64,000 bases of DNA from Bradyrhizobium algeriense (GTDB taxonomy: Bacteria; Pseudomonadota; Alphaproteobacteria; Rhizobiales; Xanthobacteraceae), in the NCBI RefSeq assembly GCF_003062295.1, contig NZ_PYCN01000020.1, positions 62,001-126,000 on the forward strand, in the 5' to 3' direction. Below are positions 1 through 8,894 of this stretch, in pieces. The notes beneath the pieces are model-generated. The model had not been told where the DNA came from. It did no database searches and worked only from the letters and a program-made list of their open reading frames with translations. The first letter of the stretch is position 1. Each line of letters opens with the position of its first letter. The position numbers and the translations under genes were made by a program.

Positions 1-468
1 GGCCCGATCGAGCATTTCGACAAGTGGGATATCCACAAGGAAGGAACCCAGCCGGCGATTCGCCGCGTGACGGATGCGCTCGATGCCGAACGCATCGCCA
101 TCCGCGAGGCGCTTGGCTATGGCGGGCCGCACTTTCCCCTTGCGGATCACTATTCGAAGGATGGCGAACCCTGGATGTATGCGCGCGACGCGCACGACCA
201 GCTTACGGATTCCGGCGATTGGTCCGAGCGCCTCGTTCTTGTCGAGCACCGCTACATGCTGGAGGATTTGCGTCTTGGCCTGTCGTTCCTTGCTTCAGTG
301 GCTGGCCTCGTCGGCGTGCAAACACCGCTGGTTAGGGCGTTCCTGGCGATCGGCGCCGCCATCACCGGCGAAGATTTCGCGGTGACGGGCCGGAGCTTGG
401 CGTCGCTCGGCCTCGGCGATCTCGATCGGGCCGCGTTGCAGACTCTTCTGAACGAGGGTTTTCGATGA
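1..468 (+). CDS. Opine dehydrogenase family protein, C-terminal part (5' end outside window)
   Basis: The reading frame is open from base 1, so the N-terminal Rossmann half lies upstream of the window. The visible 155 residues resemble the helical substrate domain of the NAD/NADP octopine/nopaline dehydrogenase family, with a stretch like EGTQPAIRRVTDALDAER followed by IREALGY. Family members oxidise or form N-carboxyalkyl amino acids, but many homologues in catabolic clusters act on other substrates. The stop overlaps the start of the next gene by four bases (ATGA), so the two are probably translationally coupled. Substrate unknown. Confidence 0.75.
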   Translation, partial: GPIEHFDKWDIHKEGTQPAIRRVTDALDAERIAIREALGYGGPHFPLADHYSKDGEPWMYARDAHDQLTDSGDWSERLVLVEHRYMLEDLRLGLSFLASVAGLVGVQTPLVRAFLAIGAAITGEDFAVTGRSLASLGLGDLDRAALQTLLNEGFR

Positions 469-1442
469 AACCAGTTATCGGATGCCTCGGCGCCGGCCGA
501 ATGGGCCGCGGGATTGCGGTGGTATTCGCGTTTGCCGGCCATCAGGTTGTCGTCGTCGACTTCAAGGAACGGGAAGCGTCGGCATTTGAGGCGCTGGCAG
601 CCGAGGCCAGGGCGGAGATCCGCTCGACGCTCGAGATCCTATCACGCATCGATCTGCTCCCGCCGGGGCTTGTGCCCACGATTGCCGAACGGATCAGGAT
701 CATGCCCCGGCAGGAGGCGGATGCGGTGCTGCCGCGTTGCGACGTCATCTTTGAGGGGGTGCCGGAAATCCTGGGCTTGAAGCAGGCCGCGCTGGCCGAG
801 ACCTCGCGGCTGGCGGGCGAAGGCCCGATCATCGCGTCGACCACGTCGACGATACTGGTCGACGATCTCGCGGGATCGATCGAACACCCCGGCCGCTTCC
901 TCAATGCGCATTGGCTCAATCCGGCCTATCTGGTGCCGCTGATCGAATTGTCGCCCGGGAGGCTCACCTCGCCGGAGGTCACGGCGCGGATGAAGACGTT
1001 GCTCGAAGGCATCGGCAAGGTGCCGGTCGTCTGCGCGGCGCGGCCGGGCTTCATCGTTCCCAGAATCCAGTCGCTGGCGATGAACGAGGCCGCCCGCATG
1101 GTGGAGGAGGGCGTCGCCTCGGCGGAGGATATCGATAAGGCCGTCATTTACGGCTTCGGTTTCCGCTTTGCGGTGCTCGGCCTGCTCGAGTTCATCGACT
1201 GGGGCGGCGGCGATATCCTGCATCATGCCAGCCGCTATCTGGTCGAGGCGTTGGGCGACAGCCGCTACGCCGCACCTGACATCATCGCGGCGAATATGCG
1301 CGAAGGACGGATCGGCATGAAGACCGGGCAGGGATTCATGAACTACGAAGGCGTCGATCAGGCGGCCTATCGTGAGAAGCGTCTTGCGGCCTTTGCCGCG
1401 GCGCTGCGGGCCATGGGGCTGGCGCGCGAACCTGTCGTGTGA
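465..1442 (+). CDS. 3-hydroxyacyl-CoA dehydrogenase family protein
   Basis: This 325-residue protein has an N-terminal dinucleotide-binding motif GAGRMGRG near residues 9-16 and an acidic residue (D32) at the end of the second strand, which favours NAD. The central NAHWLNP segment carries the histidine expected of the 3-hydroxyacyl-CoA / L-carnitine dehydrogenase family. The C-terminal helical domain has the conserved MNEAARMVEEG and GMKTGQGF segments. It should oxidise a 3-hydroxy acid or its CoA thioester in the cytoplasm. It overlaps the upstream opine dehydrogenase-like gene by 4 bp and converges on livF. CoA thioester versus free hydroxy acid cannot be decided from sequence. Confidence 0.85.
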   Translation: MKPVIGCLGAGRMGRGIAVVFAFAGHQVVVVDFKEREASAFEALAAEARAEIRSTLEILSRIDLLPPGLVPTIAERIRIMPRQEADAVLPRCDVIFEGVPEILGLKQAALAETSRLAGEGPIIASTTSTILVDDLAGSIEHPGRFLNAHWLNPAYLVPLIELSPGRLTSPEVTARMKTLLEGIGKVPVVCAARPGFIVPRIQSLAMNEAARMVEEGVASAEDIDKAVIYGFGFRFAVLGLLEFIDWGGGDILHHASRYLVEALGDSRYAAPDIIAANMREGRIGMKTGQGFMNYEGVDQAAYREKRLAAFAAALRAMGLAREPVV

Positions 1443-1464
1443 TGCAGGAGCCGCGCGCCTCGCG

Positions 1465-2178
1465 TCAGTGGCCGCCCAGATAGGCTGCGATCAGCTTCGG
1501 GTCGTGGATCAGCGTGTCCGCCGGACCGGACTGGATGATCTCGCCGGTTTCCAGCACATAGCCGTAATCCGCGGTCTCCAGCGCGGCGCGGGCGTTCTGC
1601 TCGACGAGCAGGACCGAGACGCCGAGGCTTCGCAGCGAGGCGATGGTGCGGAAGATTTCGCGGACGATGAGCGGCGCGAGGCCGAGACTGGGTTCGTCGA
1701 GCACCAGGAGTTTCGGCTTCGCCATCAGCGCGCGGCCGAGCGCCAGCATCTGCCGCTCGCCGCCCGACAGCGTGCCGGCGGCCTGCTTGCTGCGCTCCTT
1801 CAGCCGGGGGAAACGGTCGAACACGTCGTCGAGGCTTTTGCGCGTCGTTGAGCGGTCACGCAGGCTGTAGGTGCCGAGCAAAAGGTTGTCGGCGACCGAC
1901 ATGTCGGCGAACAGTTCGCGCTTCTCGGGCACAAGGCAGAGGCCGCGCTCGACGCGGCCCTCGACATCGATCCGCGCCAGATCAGTGCCTTGGAACACCA
2001 TCCGCCCCGTGGACTTCAGCAGACCGATGGCGGCCATCAGAAGGGTAGTCTTGCCGGCGCCGTTCGGGCCGATCACGGTCACGATTTGCCCTTCTTCGAC
2101 CGACAGCGAGACATTGCGCACGGCTTCCACCTTGCCGTAGCCGACCGACACATCCTCGATCGAGAACATCTGCGTCAC
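1465..2178 (-). CDS. livF: Branched-chain-type ABC transporter ATP-binding protein LivF
   Basis: A 237-residue ABC ATPase with Walker A GPNGAGKTT, signature LSGGERQ and Walker B LLVLDEP followed by SLGLAP, all typical of LivF. The chosen GTG start overlaps the stop of the upstream livM-livG gene by four bases (GTGA). An in-frame ATG lies three codons further in. It energises the hydrophobic-amino-acid-uptake (HAAT) type importer encoded by the four-gene minus-strand operon 1465-6172. In this setting, beside CoA ligases and beta-oxidation genes, the imported molecule is more likely a carboxylate or aromatic acid than leucine. Confidence 0.93.
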   Translation of the reverse strand: MTQMFSIEDVSVGYGKVEAVRNVSLSVEEGQIVTVIGPNGAGKTTLLMAAIGLLKSTGRMVFQGTDLARIDVEGRVERGLCLVPEKRELFADMSVADNLLLGTYSLRDRSTTRKSLDDVFDRFPRLKERSKQAAGTLSGGERQMLALGRALMAKPKLLVLDEPSLGLAPLIVREIFRTIASLRSLGVSVLLVEQNARAALETADYGYVLETGEIIQSGPADTLIHDPKLIAAYLGGH

Positions 2179-3944
2179 GCGACACCTCCGAGATAGGCTT
2201 CCTGGACGCGGGCGTCGCTGCGGATCGCCGCCGGTTCGCCCTCGCAGAGCTTTGAGCCGAAATCGAGTACGACGATGCGGTCGACCAGCGACATCACGAA
2301 CTCCATGTCGTGCTCGACCAGAAGGATGGTCAGGTGGTCGGCGCGCAGCGACCGCAGCAGTTCGGCAAGCTTGAGCTTTTCCTGGCGGCGCAGGCCGGCC
2401 GCCGGCTCGTCGAGCACGAGCAGCGTTGGATCGGCTGCGAGCGCGCGGGCAATTTCGAGCACGCGCTGATTGCCGAGCGGCAAATTGCCGGCGAGCTCGA
2501 ACGGCTTGTCGCCGAGCCCGACCCGTTCGAGCTGCCGCAGCGCTTCGTAGCGTGCACTGGCCTCTTCCGCCTGGTTGAGGCGCAGGGCGCCGGCGAAGAG
2601 GCCCGTCCGGGTGCGCGAATAGGTGCCGAGCAGCACGTTGTCGAGCAGCGTCATGCGCGGGCGCAGCTTGACGTGCTGGAAGGTGCGGGAGATTCCGGCG
2701 CGGGCGATGTGAAACTGTTGGTCGCGGGTGATCGAGCGGCCCGCGAACGCGATCTCGCCGCTGTTGGCGCGCAGCGCTCCCGTGAGCAGGTTGAACATCG
2801 TGGTCTTGCCCGCGCCGTTCGGCCCGATCAGGCCTAGAATTTCGCCGGACTTCACGTCGAAGCTGACATTGTTGACGGCGACGAGACCGCCAAATCGCCG
2901 CTGCGCGCCGCTGACCTTGAGAAGCAGCGTGCCGGGCGCCGGCTGCTCGCGGCGCGGCAATGGCGTCGCCGCTTGCGGACGGGACTGTTTCAGGTCCGGC
3001 AGAAAACCTGCGAGGAACGGGACGATGCCCTGCCGGGCGCGTTGGAGGAACAGGATGAACAGCGCCGAGAACGCCACGATCTCGAGCTGGCCGGAGGCGC
3101 CCTTGGCGATCAGCGGCAGATAGTCCTGCACGCTGTTCTTCAGCAGCGTGACGATTGCCGCACCCACCACGCCGCCCAGAATGCTGCCGGCGCCGCCGAC
3201 CATCGCCATCATCAGATATTCGATGCCCATGGCTGCGTCGAACGGTCCGGGGCTGACGAAACGGCCGAGATGGGCATAAAGCCATCCGGACAGCGCGCCA
3301 AGGAACGCGGCGATGACGAACGTCACCAGCTTGATCTGGAATGCGCTGATCCCGAGGCTTTCGACCAGCGTATTTCCGCCGCGGAGCGCGCGCATGGCGC
3401 GGCCGATGCGGGAGTCGAGCAGATTGTAGCAGACGAAAAGAACCGCCACGACGATCGCCCAGATCAGGAAATAGATCTGCCGGCTCTCGACCAGCGCGAC
3501 CGGGCCGATCGAGATCGGCGGAATGCCCGAGATGCCGTTATGTTGACCGAGGCCATCGATGTTGCCGAACAGGAACGCAATCGCCAGTCCCCAGGCGACC
3601 GTGCTCAATGACAGGAAGTGGCCGCCCAGACGCAACGTCACGAAGCCCAGGATCGCGGCGATGCTGCAGGTCAGGACGACGGCCAGCACAAGCCCGAGCC
3701 AGGGCGAATAGCCGTTCACCGCCGTGACCCAGGCGGTTGAGTAGGCTGCGACGCCGACGAAGGCCGCCTGGCCGAACGAGACAATGCCGCCGACCCCGGT
3801 CAGCAGCGCGAGCCCGATTGCGGCAAGCGAGTAGATGCCGATGTAGTTCAGCAAGGTGATGCTGAACGGATTGAGCACGAAGGGCGCCGCCACGAGGCAG
3901 GCGATCGCCGCGGCAATGATGAGACGGATCTGCTGCAGTGTCAT
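2175..3944 (-). CDS. LivM-LivG fusion: ABC permease fused to ATP-binding protein
   Basis: One 589-residue polypeptide joins two normally separate subunits. Residues 1 to about 310 are a LivM permease with eight or so membrane segments and the conserved GGIVSFGQA loop near 51-60. After a proline-rich linker (about 320-340), residues 341-589 are a LivG ATPase with Walker A GPNGAGKTT near 374-382 and Walker B LLVLDEP. The ABC signature is the weak form LPLGNQ. The ATG start overlaps the livH stop by four bases and the 3' end overlaps livF by four, so the three genes are tightly coupled. Such fusions occur in Bradyrhizobium-type genomes. Confidence 0.92.
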   Translation of the reverse strand: MTLQQIRLIIAAAIACLVAAPFVLNPFSITLLNYIGIYSLAAIGLALLTGVGGIVSFGQAAFVGVAAYSTAWVTAVNGYSPWLGLVLAVVLTCSIAAILGFVTLRLGGHFLSLSTVAWGLAIAFLFGNIDGLGQHNGISGIPPISIGPVALVESRQIYFLIWAIVVAVLFVCYNLLDSRIGRAMRALRGGNTLVESLGISAFQIKLVTFVIAAFLGALSGWLYAHLGRFVSPGPFDAAMGIEYLMMAMVGGAGSILGGVVGAAIVTLLKNSVQDYLPLIAKGASGQLEIVAFSALFILFLQRARQGIVPFLAGFLPDLKQSRPQAATPLPRREQPAPGTLLLKVSGAQRRFGGLVAVNNVSFDVKSGEILGLIGPNGAGKTTMFNLLTGALRANSGEIAFAGRSITRDQQFHIARAGISRTFQHVKLRPRMTLLDNVLLGTYSRTRTGLFAGALRLNQAEEASARYEALRQLERVGLGDKPFELAGNLPLGNQRVLEIARALAADPTLLVLDEPAAGLRRQEKLKLAELLRSLRADHLTILLVEHDMEFVMSLVDRIVVLDFGSKLCEGEPAAIRSDARVQEAYLGGVA

Positions 3945-4984
3945 TCCTCGACTTCCTCTTCGGAATGCTGCGAGACGAACGAGCGCCAGAGCAGGACGGG
4001 GATCAGCAGCGAGAAGACGATGACGTCCTTCAAGGTGCTGCTCTGGAACGAAGCGAAGCTCTCGATAATGCCGACGCCGAACGCGCCGAGCGCCGCGCCC
4101 GGATAGCTGGCCATGCCGCCGACGATGGCGCCGACAAAGGCTTTCAGGCCGAGCAGGAATCCGGAGTCGTAGAAGATGGTGTTCACCGGCGCGATCAGGA
4201 TGCCGGAGACGCCGGCCATCAGCGATCCCAGGAGATAGGCGATGGTCCCGGCGCGCGCCGGGCGGATTCCCATCAGCCGGGCGCCGGTCCGGTTCAGCGC
4301 GGTCGCGCGCAACGCCTTGCCGATCAGTGTGAAGTCGAAGAACAGAAACAGCAGGCCGCTGAACACCAGCGCGGCGGTGAGGATCAGTACCGTCTGTCCG
4401 GAAACGTGAACGCCGGCGATCTCCATCGCCATCGACGTCAACGGCTCGGTCCTGACGCCTTCGGGGCCGAAGAACAGCAAGCCAAGTCCGACCAGCGCGA
4501 AGTGAAGCGCGACCGAGACCGTCAGCAGCAGCAGAACCGAGGCGTCCGCGATCGGGCGGAACACGATCCGGTCCAGCAGCGGCGAGATCGGCATGATCAA
4601 CAGCAGCGCCAGCACGATCCGGACCGGCATCGGCGGATTGAAGCGCATCGTCAGCCAGACGATCCCGACGACAATCAAGGGCAGTACGAGATAGCCGAGG
4701 ACGGCCTTCGGCACCGCGCGAAACTCGCCGGCGCGCGCCAGCGAGACGACCTCCATCACGCAGGCCATGCACGCCAGCACGACAACCAGCCCGACCGTTC
4801 CGGGAAGCTGCCTGGCATCGAGCGCCGCCAGTGTCAGCGCCGTGAAGGCTGCGATGTCGCCGAACGGAATGAAGATCACCCGCGTTACGGTGAAGATCAG
4901 CACGGTTCCGATCGCCACCAGGGCGTAGACCGCCCCGGTGGCTATTCCGTCGATCGCAAGGATCGCTGCGATGTCTGCCGTCAT
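3941..4984 (-). CDS. livH: Branched-chain-type ABC transporter permease LivH
   Basis: A 347-residue polytopic membrane protein. It begins with the hallmark LivH sequence around DGIATGAVYALVAIG (residues 11-25) and contains the ALNRTGARLMGI coupling-helix region expected to contact the ATPase. An AAGG-type ribosome site (AAGGA) lies about 11 bases upstream of the ATG. It pairs with the LivM half of the downstream fusion to form the translocation pore. The gap to the upstream binding-protein gene is 39 bp, consistent with one transcript. Confidence 0.92.
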   Translation of the reverse strand: MTADIAAILAIDGIATGAVYALVAIGTVLIFTVTRVIFIPFGDIAAFTALTLAALDARQLPGTVGLVVVLACMACVMEVVSLARAGEFRAVPKAVLGYLVLPLIVVGIVWLTMRFNPPMPVRIVLALLLIMPISPLLDRIVFRPIADASVLLLLTVSVALHFALVGLGLLFFGPEGVRTEPLTSMAMEIAGVHVSGQTVLILTAALVFSGLLFLFFDFTLIGKALRATALNRTGARLMGIRPARAGTIAYLLGSLMAGVSGILIAPVNTIFYDSGFLLGLKAFVGAIVGGMASYPGAALGAFGVGIIESFASFQSSTLKDVIVFSLLIPVLLWRSFVSQHSEEEVEE

Positions 4985-5023
4985 GCTGTCGGCCGTCCTT
5001 CCGTGTTACGCCTTAGGCTTCGC

Positions 5024-6172
5024 TCAGGGCTGGTAGGTCCAGGCGCCGTTGACCAGGCGGACGATCACCAGCGCGCGCTCGTCCACGCCGTGGTAGGCGC
5101 CGGCCTTGAAGTTGTAGACCGCATGCACGCCCGAGAGCTCCTTGGTGTTGAGGATCTCGTCGCGCATGGCCTTGCGGAATTCGACGGTGCCGGGTTTGGC
5201 GGTCTTCAGCGCGCGAGCGGCGGCGGTCGTGAAGATCATCCAGCCGTCGAAGGAATAGGCCGAGAATCCGTCCGTGGTCGGGACGTTGTTGGCCTTCAGG
5301 AAGGCGGCGCGGAATTCGAGCGCAAGCTTCTTGGCGAAATGGCTGTCGGGAAGCTGCTCGGCCACGATGACCGGGCCGGCCGAGACCTGAATGCCTTCCG
5401 CGGATTTGCCGCCGACGCGCACGAAGTCGGGATTGACCAGCGCGACCGTACCGTAGGTCTTGCCCTTGAAGCCACGCTCGCCGAGCGCCAGCAGCGGCAG
5501 CGCGCCCTGTGTACCCGATCCGCCGATCAGCACGGCATCCGGACGCACCGCGAGAACTTTAAGGATCTGGCCCGTGACTGACGTATCGACGCGCGCGTAG
5601 CGCTCATTGGTCAGCACCTTGATGCCGTCCTCGGCTTCGACAGCCTTGGCGCCGTTGTAGACGAGATCGCCCCAGGCATCGGAGAAGCCGATATAGCCGA
5701 TATTCTTCATGGCATCGCGCTTCATGCGATCGGCGACGACCTTGACCAGCAGCGAGGCGGGCTGCGGAACGGAGATGCCCCACTGGTCGGCCGGGTTGGG
5801 CTGTCCGATCACCGGGGAGACGGCGATCATCGGCACCTTCAGTTCGGTCGCGACCGCCATCATCGCGATGGTCGAAGGTGCCGTTGCGGTGCCGATCAGG
5901 AGATCGACCTTTTCTTCCTCAATGAGCTTGCGCGCGTTGCGGGTCGCGGCAGAGGGATCGGAGCCGTCATCGAGCTGGATCAGCTTGATCTTCTCGCCGT
6001 TGACCTCGCTCTTGTATTCCATGGCCGCCTGGATGCCGCGCCCATACGGGATTCCGATCGAGGCGCCGGGTCCACTGAGCGACGTCACGAATCCGATCGT
6101 GATATCGGCCTGTGCGGTCGAGGCCGCGACGAGGCCGCCGATGAGTGCAGTCAAACTCAACATCTTGCGCAT
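5024..6172 (-). CDS. LivK-like periplasmic substrate-binding protein
   Basis: A 382-residue periplasmic-binding-fold type I protein with a clear signal peptide (positive start, hydrophobic core, cleavage after about residue 22 at AQA). It then shows the family opening ITIGFVTSLSGPGASIG. The ATG at 6172 was chosen because an AAGGGG ribosome site precedes it and the signal peptide follows at once. It is first in the operon for the importer downstream. It is a clear paralogue of the binding protein at 12154-13311: both share the segment QLDDGSDP and the following NARKL block. It faces the alpha/beta hydrolase gene across 140 bp. Confidence 0.92.
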   Translation of the reverse strand: MRKMLSLTALIGGLVAASTAQADITIGFVTSLSGPGASIGIPYGRGIQAAMEYKSEVNGEKIKLIQLDDGSDPSAATRNARKLIEEEKVDLLIGTATAPSTIAMMAVATELKVPMIAVSPVIGQPNPADQWGISVPQPASLLVKVVADRMKRDAMKNIGYIGFSDAWGDLVYNGAKAVEAEDGIKVLTNERYARVDTSVTGQILKVLAVRPDAVLIGGSGTQGALPLLALGERGFKGKTYGTVALVNPDFVRVGGKSAEGIQVSAGPVIVAEQLPDSHFAKKLALEFRAAFLKANNVPTTDGFSAYSFDGWMIFTTAAARALKTAKPGTVEFRKAMRDEILNTKELSGVHAVYNFKAGAYHGVDERALVIVRLVNGAWTYQP

Positions 6173-6312
6173 TGCATTCCCCTTGGTTGAAAACAGCCGC
6201 GACCTGAGCGAGATGTCAGCATGGATCGAGGTCGGACCAGCACGATCGATGCCGCAGTTGTCGTCGAAGCCCGGCGCAGGCATGATCCCCGCGTCGGCAT
6301 GGGAGTTATGAA

Positions 6313-7137
6313 ATGAGCGTCACTAGAGCCGGTTCCAATGTCGAGCGCCGCTTCGTCACGACGCCTCTCGGTCGCATTCACGTCGCCATGGCGGGAACCG
6401 GTTTTCCTGTTCTCCTGCTGCATCAGACGCCGCGCTCGTGGGACGAGTATCGCGATGTGCTGCCGCTGCTCGGCCGCGATTTCCGCGCGATCGCGATGGA
6501 CACGCTCGGCTTCGGGGATTCCGCTTCGCCTGCCGGCGACCCGTCGATTGAGCTGTGGGCCGAGGGCGCGTTCGCGCTGCTCGATGCGCTGGAAGAACCG
6601 CGCGCCGCGATCGTCGGCCATCATACCGGCGCGGTGATCGCGGTCGAAATGGCTGCCTCTGTGCCCGCGCGCGTCAGCGCCCTGGTGCTCTCGGCGTGTC
6701 CTTTCGTCGATGCGGCGCGCCGGGCCAAACACCACGGCACGCGCGTCATCGACGATGTGGAAGCACGTACCGACGGCGCCCATCTCACTGAGCTCTGGGC
6801 GCGCCGGCAACCGTTCTACCCCGCTGATGATATCGATCTGCTGCAGCGCTTCATGGTCGACGCCCTGCGGGCCGGCGAGATGGCGGCGGAAGGCCACCGG
6901 GTGGTGAATCGCTATCGGATGGAAGACCGTCTGGGGCAGATCCACTGTCCCACGCTGGTCATTGCTCCGACGGGCGATCCGCACGTTCATCCGGTGGCTC
7001 CGAAGGTCGCTGGAGCTATCGAAGGCAGCATCTTGCGCGAGCTCTCAGGAGGCATGGTGCCGCTTCCCGATCAGATGCCGGAGGCTTTCGCCGGCCTCGT
7101 CCGCGATTTCGTTGCCGCTCAGAGATCCGGAAACTAA
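6313..7137 (+). CDS. Alpha/beta-hydrolase-fold protein with an atypical triad
   Basis: A 274-residue single-domain alpha/beta hydrolase fold protein, with the early LLLHQTP loop (about 34-40) and MDTLGFGDS strand-turn (62-70). The nucleophile elbow reads GHHTG (102-106), which puts histidine at the position of the usual Ser/Asp/Cys nucleophile. The last-strand region reads GGMVPLPDQMPEAF, with methionine (about 248) where the general-base histidine normally sits. An acidic residue remains at GDPHVHP (about 222). It may be a non-hydrolytic or mechanistically different member. It starts a divergent unit opposite the importer operon. Confidence 0.82.
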   Translation: MSVTRAGSNVERRFVTTPLGRIHVAMAGTGFPVLLLHQTPRSWDEYRDVLPLLGRDFRAIAMDTLGFGDSASPAGDPSIELWAEGAFALLDALEEPRAAIVGHHTGAVIAVEMAASVPARVSALVLSACPFVDAARRAKHHGTRVIDDVEARTDGAHLTELWARRQPFYPADDIDLLQRFMVDALRAGEMAAEGHRVVNRYRMEDRLGQIHCPTLVIAPTGDPHVHPVAPKVAGAIEGSILRELSGGMVPLPDQMPEAFAGLVRDFVAAQRSGN

Positions 7138-7629
7138 AACGCCCCGCTCGACCGCGGCGAATGGGAATTCGCCCGCAGCGCCTGCTGTTCCGAGGTTGAT
7201 GATCTCAGCCACGAGTGATGAGCCTTTATCAACGCAACTACCAATGCAACATACGCCCGCCCAAGCGCCGCTGCCTGCCAATTGTTTAAAGCCTAAAGTA
7301 TTTCTTGGCCGAAGGTCAATACGCCAGATTCGTGCCTCGCGGAAAAAGTTTGCGGCGGCGCGTGCGGGCGCGAAGGCTGAATTCACCTGTGCAAAAGGGT
7401 GAGGCGCTACCTGCCTGTCCTTTCGGCACTCGATCTTGACGCGCGCGGAGAGCATCGGCACGCGGTTCAATTGACGCCAAAATTATTTTGTGGTTGAAAT
7501 ATTTCGGTCGATCGAATGGCGCCACGCTCCGGCAGGCATTCGCAGCGACCGGCATGTGCGTGTCGTCAGCCCACTCAGGTTGCGGAGGTTCGAGGACCGG
7601 CACGCGCGCCCGTGAACAGGATATCCGCT
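7138..7629. other. Long upstream region of the racemase-to-binding-protein run
   Basis: No convincing gene was found in these 492 bases. The stretch holds the candidate MarR operator at 7282-7302. A promoter-like TTGACG near 7470, followed by an AT-rich AAAATTATTTTG stretch, could be part of the promoter for the gene at 7630. The operator lies about 330 bp upstream of that start. Either the transcript has a long leader, or the site works at a distance, or an unrecognised small gene lies between. Confidence 0.5.
7282..7302. promoter_or_regulatory. Candidate MarR operator, copy 1
   Basis: The core reads TTTAAAGCCTAAAGTATT. Aligned on CCTAAA it matches two other sites in this window, at 15042-15062 and 17614-17634. 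The consensus is roughly YTTWARRCCTAAASTA, with TTTA/TAAA arms like the inverted half-sites bound by MarR dimers. It is the only copy upstream of the run 7630-13311. Assignment to the MarR protein at 16783-17292 is inference. Confidence 0.6.
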
Positions 7630-8430
7630 GTGCGCATCTTCTGGCAGAGCTTCGTCGACCAGGCTACGAGCGCGCCCTACATGGCGCGGCTTGCGGCCTA
7701 TCTGAACGATATCGCGGCGCCCGGCACCAGCGTCCATGTCGAGGGCATCACGCCCGCCGATCGCGACTTCGGCCGCCTGAGCGAATTTCGTTGCGCGATC
7801 CAGGCGGTTGACAACGGGCTCTCGGCGCAGGAGGACGGTTTCGACGCCTATGTCATGGGCCACTTCCAGGATCCGGGATTGTACGAGCTGCGCTCCGCAC
7901 TGACGATTCCAGTGGTCGGGACGGGGGAGGCGACGCTGCTCGCGGCCTCGCAGCTTGGGCGGCGGCTCGGCCTTGTCACGCTCGATGCAGCGTTCGAGGT
8001 CTGGCATTACGAGCAGGCAGATCGCTACGGGCTTTCCGGCCGCGTGGTGCATGTCACCGGGATGGGTTGCCGTCCGGAGGATTTCAGCGCGGCGTTCGCT
8101 GGCGACGCGGCGGCAAGGGCGCGCATGCTGGCCGACTTCGCGGCCTGCGCGCAGCCGCTGGTCGATCGCGGCGCCGATGTCATCATTCCGGCCGGCGTGT
8201 TGCCCGGCCTCCTGATTGCGAGCGAGCATGGCTTCAAGATCGGTCATGCGCCCGTGGTGAACTGCGCAGCGGTTGCGCTCAAGAGCGCCGAGATGTGGGT
8301 GCAGTTGCAGCGCCTCAACGGCACCGAGCCGAGCCGCGGTCCGAGCTTCGCGCTGGCCAATGATCGCGCCCGCCAGGATTTCCGCGCCACCGTAGCGCGC
8401 TCGCAGGCCGACAAACCAAAGACCTCTTGA
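7630..8430 (+). CDS. Asp/Glu/hydantoin racemase superfamily protein lacking both catalytic cysteines
   Basis: A 266-residue protein with the hallmarks of the hydantoin racemase branch: HFQDPGLYELR (78-88), VVGTGEA (95-101), and a second-lobe segment DVIIPAGVLPG. In active racemases, cysteines occur at the positions taken here by H78 and about A188, so a two-base proton transfer is unlikely. The GTG start is preceded by an AGGA site at good spacing; an alternative GTG lies six codons earlier. It is the first gene of a run of six on the plus strand. Homologues without the cysteine pair include decarboxylases and isomerases, but the reaction here is unknown. Confidence 0.78.
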   Translation: MRIFWQSFVDQATSAPYMARLAAYLNDIAAPGTSVHVEGITPADRDFGRLSEFRCAIQAVDNGLSAQEDGFDAYVMGHFQDPGLYELRSALTIPVVGTGEATLLAASQLGRRLGLVTLDAAFEVWHYEQADRYGLSGRVVHVTGMGCRPEDFSAAFAGDAAARARMLADFAACAQPLVDRGADVIIPAGVLPGLLIASEHGFKIGHAPVVNCAAVALKSAEMWVQLQRLNGTEPSRGPSFALANDRARQDFRATVARSQADKPKTS

Positions 8431-8439
8431 GGACAAGAC

Positions 8440-8868
8440 ATGCTGCAGCCAGACAAGATTCTGTATGAAGCCGAAGTAACCGCGACCGGCGGGCGCGACG
8501 GTAAGGCCGCGAGCGAGGACGGTCTTTTGTCGGTGTCGCTGTCGCTACCGAAATCACTGGGCGGCCCGGGCGGACCGGGAACCAATCCGGAGCAGCTTTT
8601 CGCCGCCGGTTATGCCGCGTGCTTCCTCGGCGCGGTAAAACTCGTCGCGCGCACGCGCAAGATCACGCCGTCGGCGGAACCGACCGTTACCGCCAAGGTC
8701 GGCATGGGGCCGGTCGCGGTCGGCTACGCGCTCACCGTTGAGCTCAAGGTACTGTTGCCCGGGCTGGAGAAATCCGTCGCCGAGGAAGTCGTTGCCGGCG
8801 CCCACGAGCGCTGCCCTTATTCCAACGCAACGCGCGGCAATATCGACGTCAAGCTGACCGTACTCTGA
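8440..8868 (+). CDS. ohr: Organic hydroperoxide resistance protein (Ohr/OsmC family)
   Basis: A 142-residue thiol peroxidase that detoxifies organic and fatty-acid hydroperoxides in the cytoplasm. The Ohr residues are all visible: R19, E51, the first catalytic cysteine C61 in AAGYAACFLGA, and the second in HERCPYSNATRGN near the C terminus. Length is standard. It starts 9 bases after the preceding gene, inside a catabolic run rather than beside an OhrR gene. The MarR-family regulator of the island is too distant from its usual divergent position to be assumed to be OhrR. Confidence 0.92.
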   Translation: MLQPDKILYEAEVTATGGRDGKAASEDGLLSVSLSLPKSLGGPGGPGTNPEQLFAAGYAACFLGAVKLVARTRKITPSAEPTVTAKVGMGPVAVGYALTVELKVLLPGLEKSVAEEVVAGAHERCPYSNATRGNIDVKLTVL

Positions 8869-8894
8869 GCGGCTCACAGGAACCCGGCAGTCCG

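Noticed and set aside
1465..3285. 606-codon open frame across livF and part of the livM-livG fusion
   Set aside because: Only the livF part (1465-2178) has ABC ATPase homology; the upstream part is an out-of-frame arginine-rich reading of the fusion gene.
3938..5581. 547-codon plus-strand frame opposite livH and the binding protein
   Set aside because: Composition (Asp/Gln/Arg/His-rich) is that of an antisense shadow; livH and the binding protein on the other strand carry clear family motifs.
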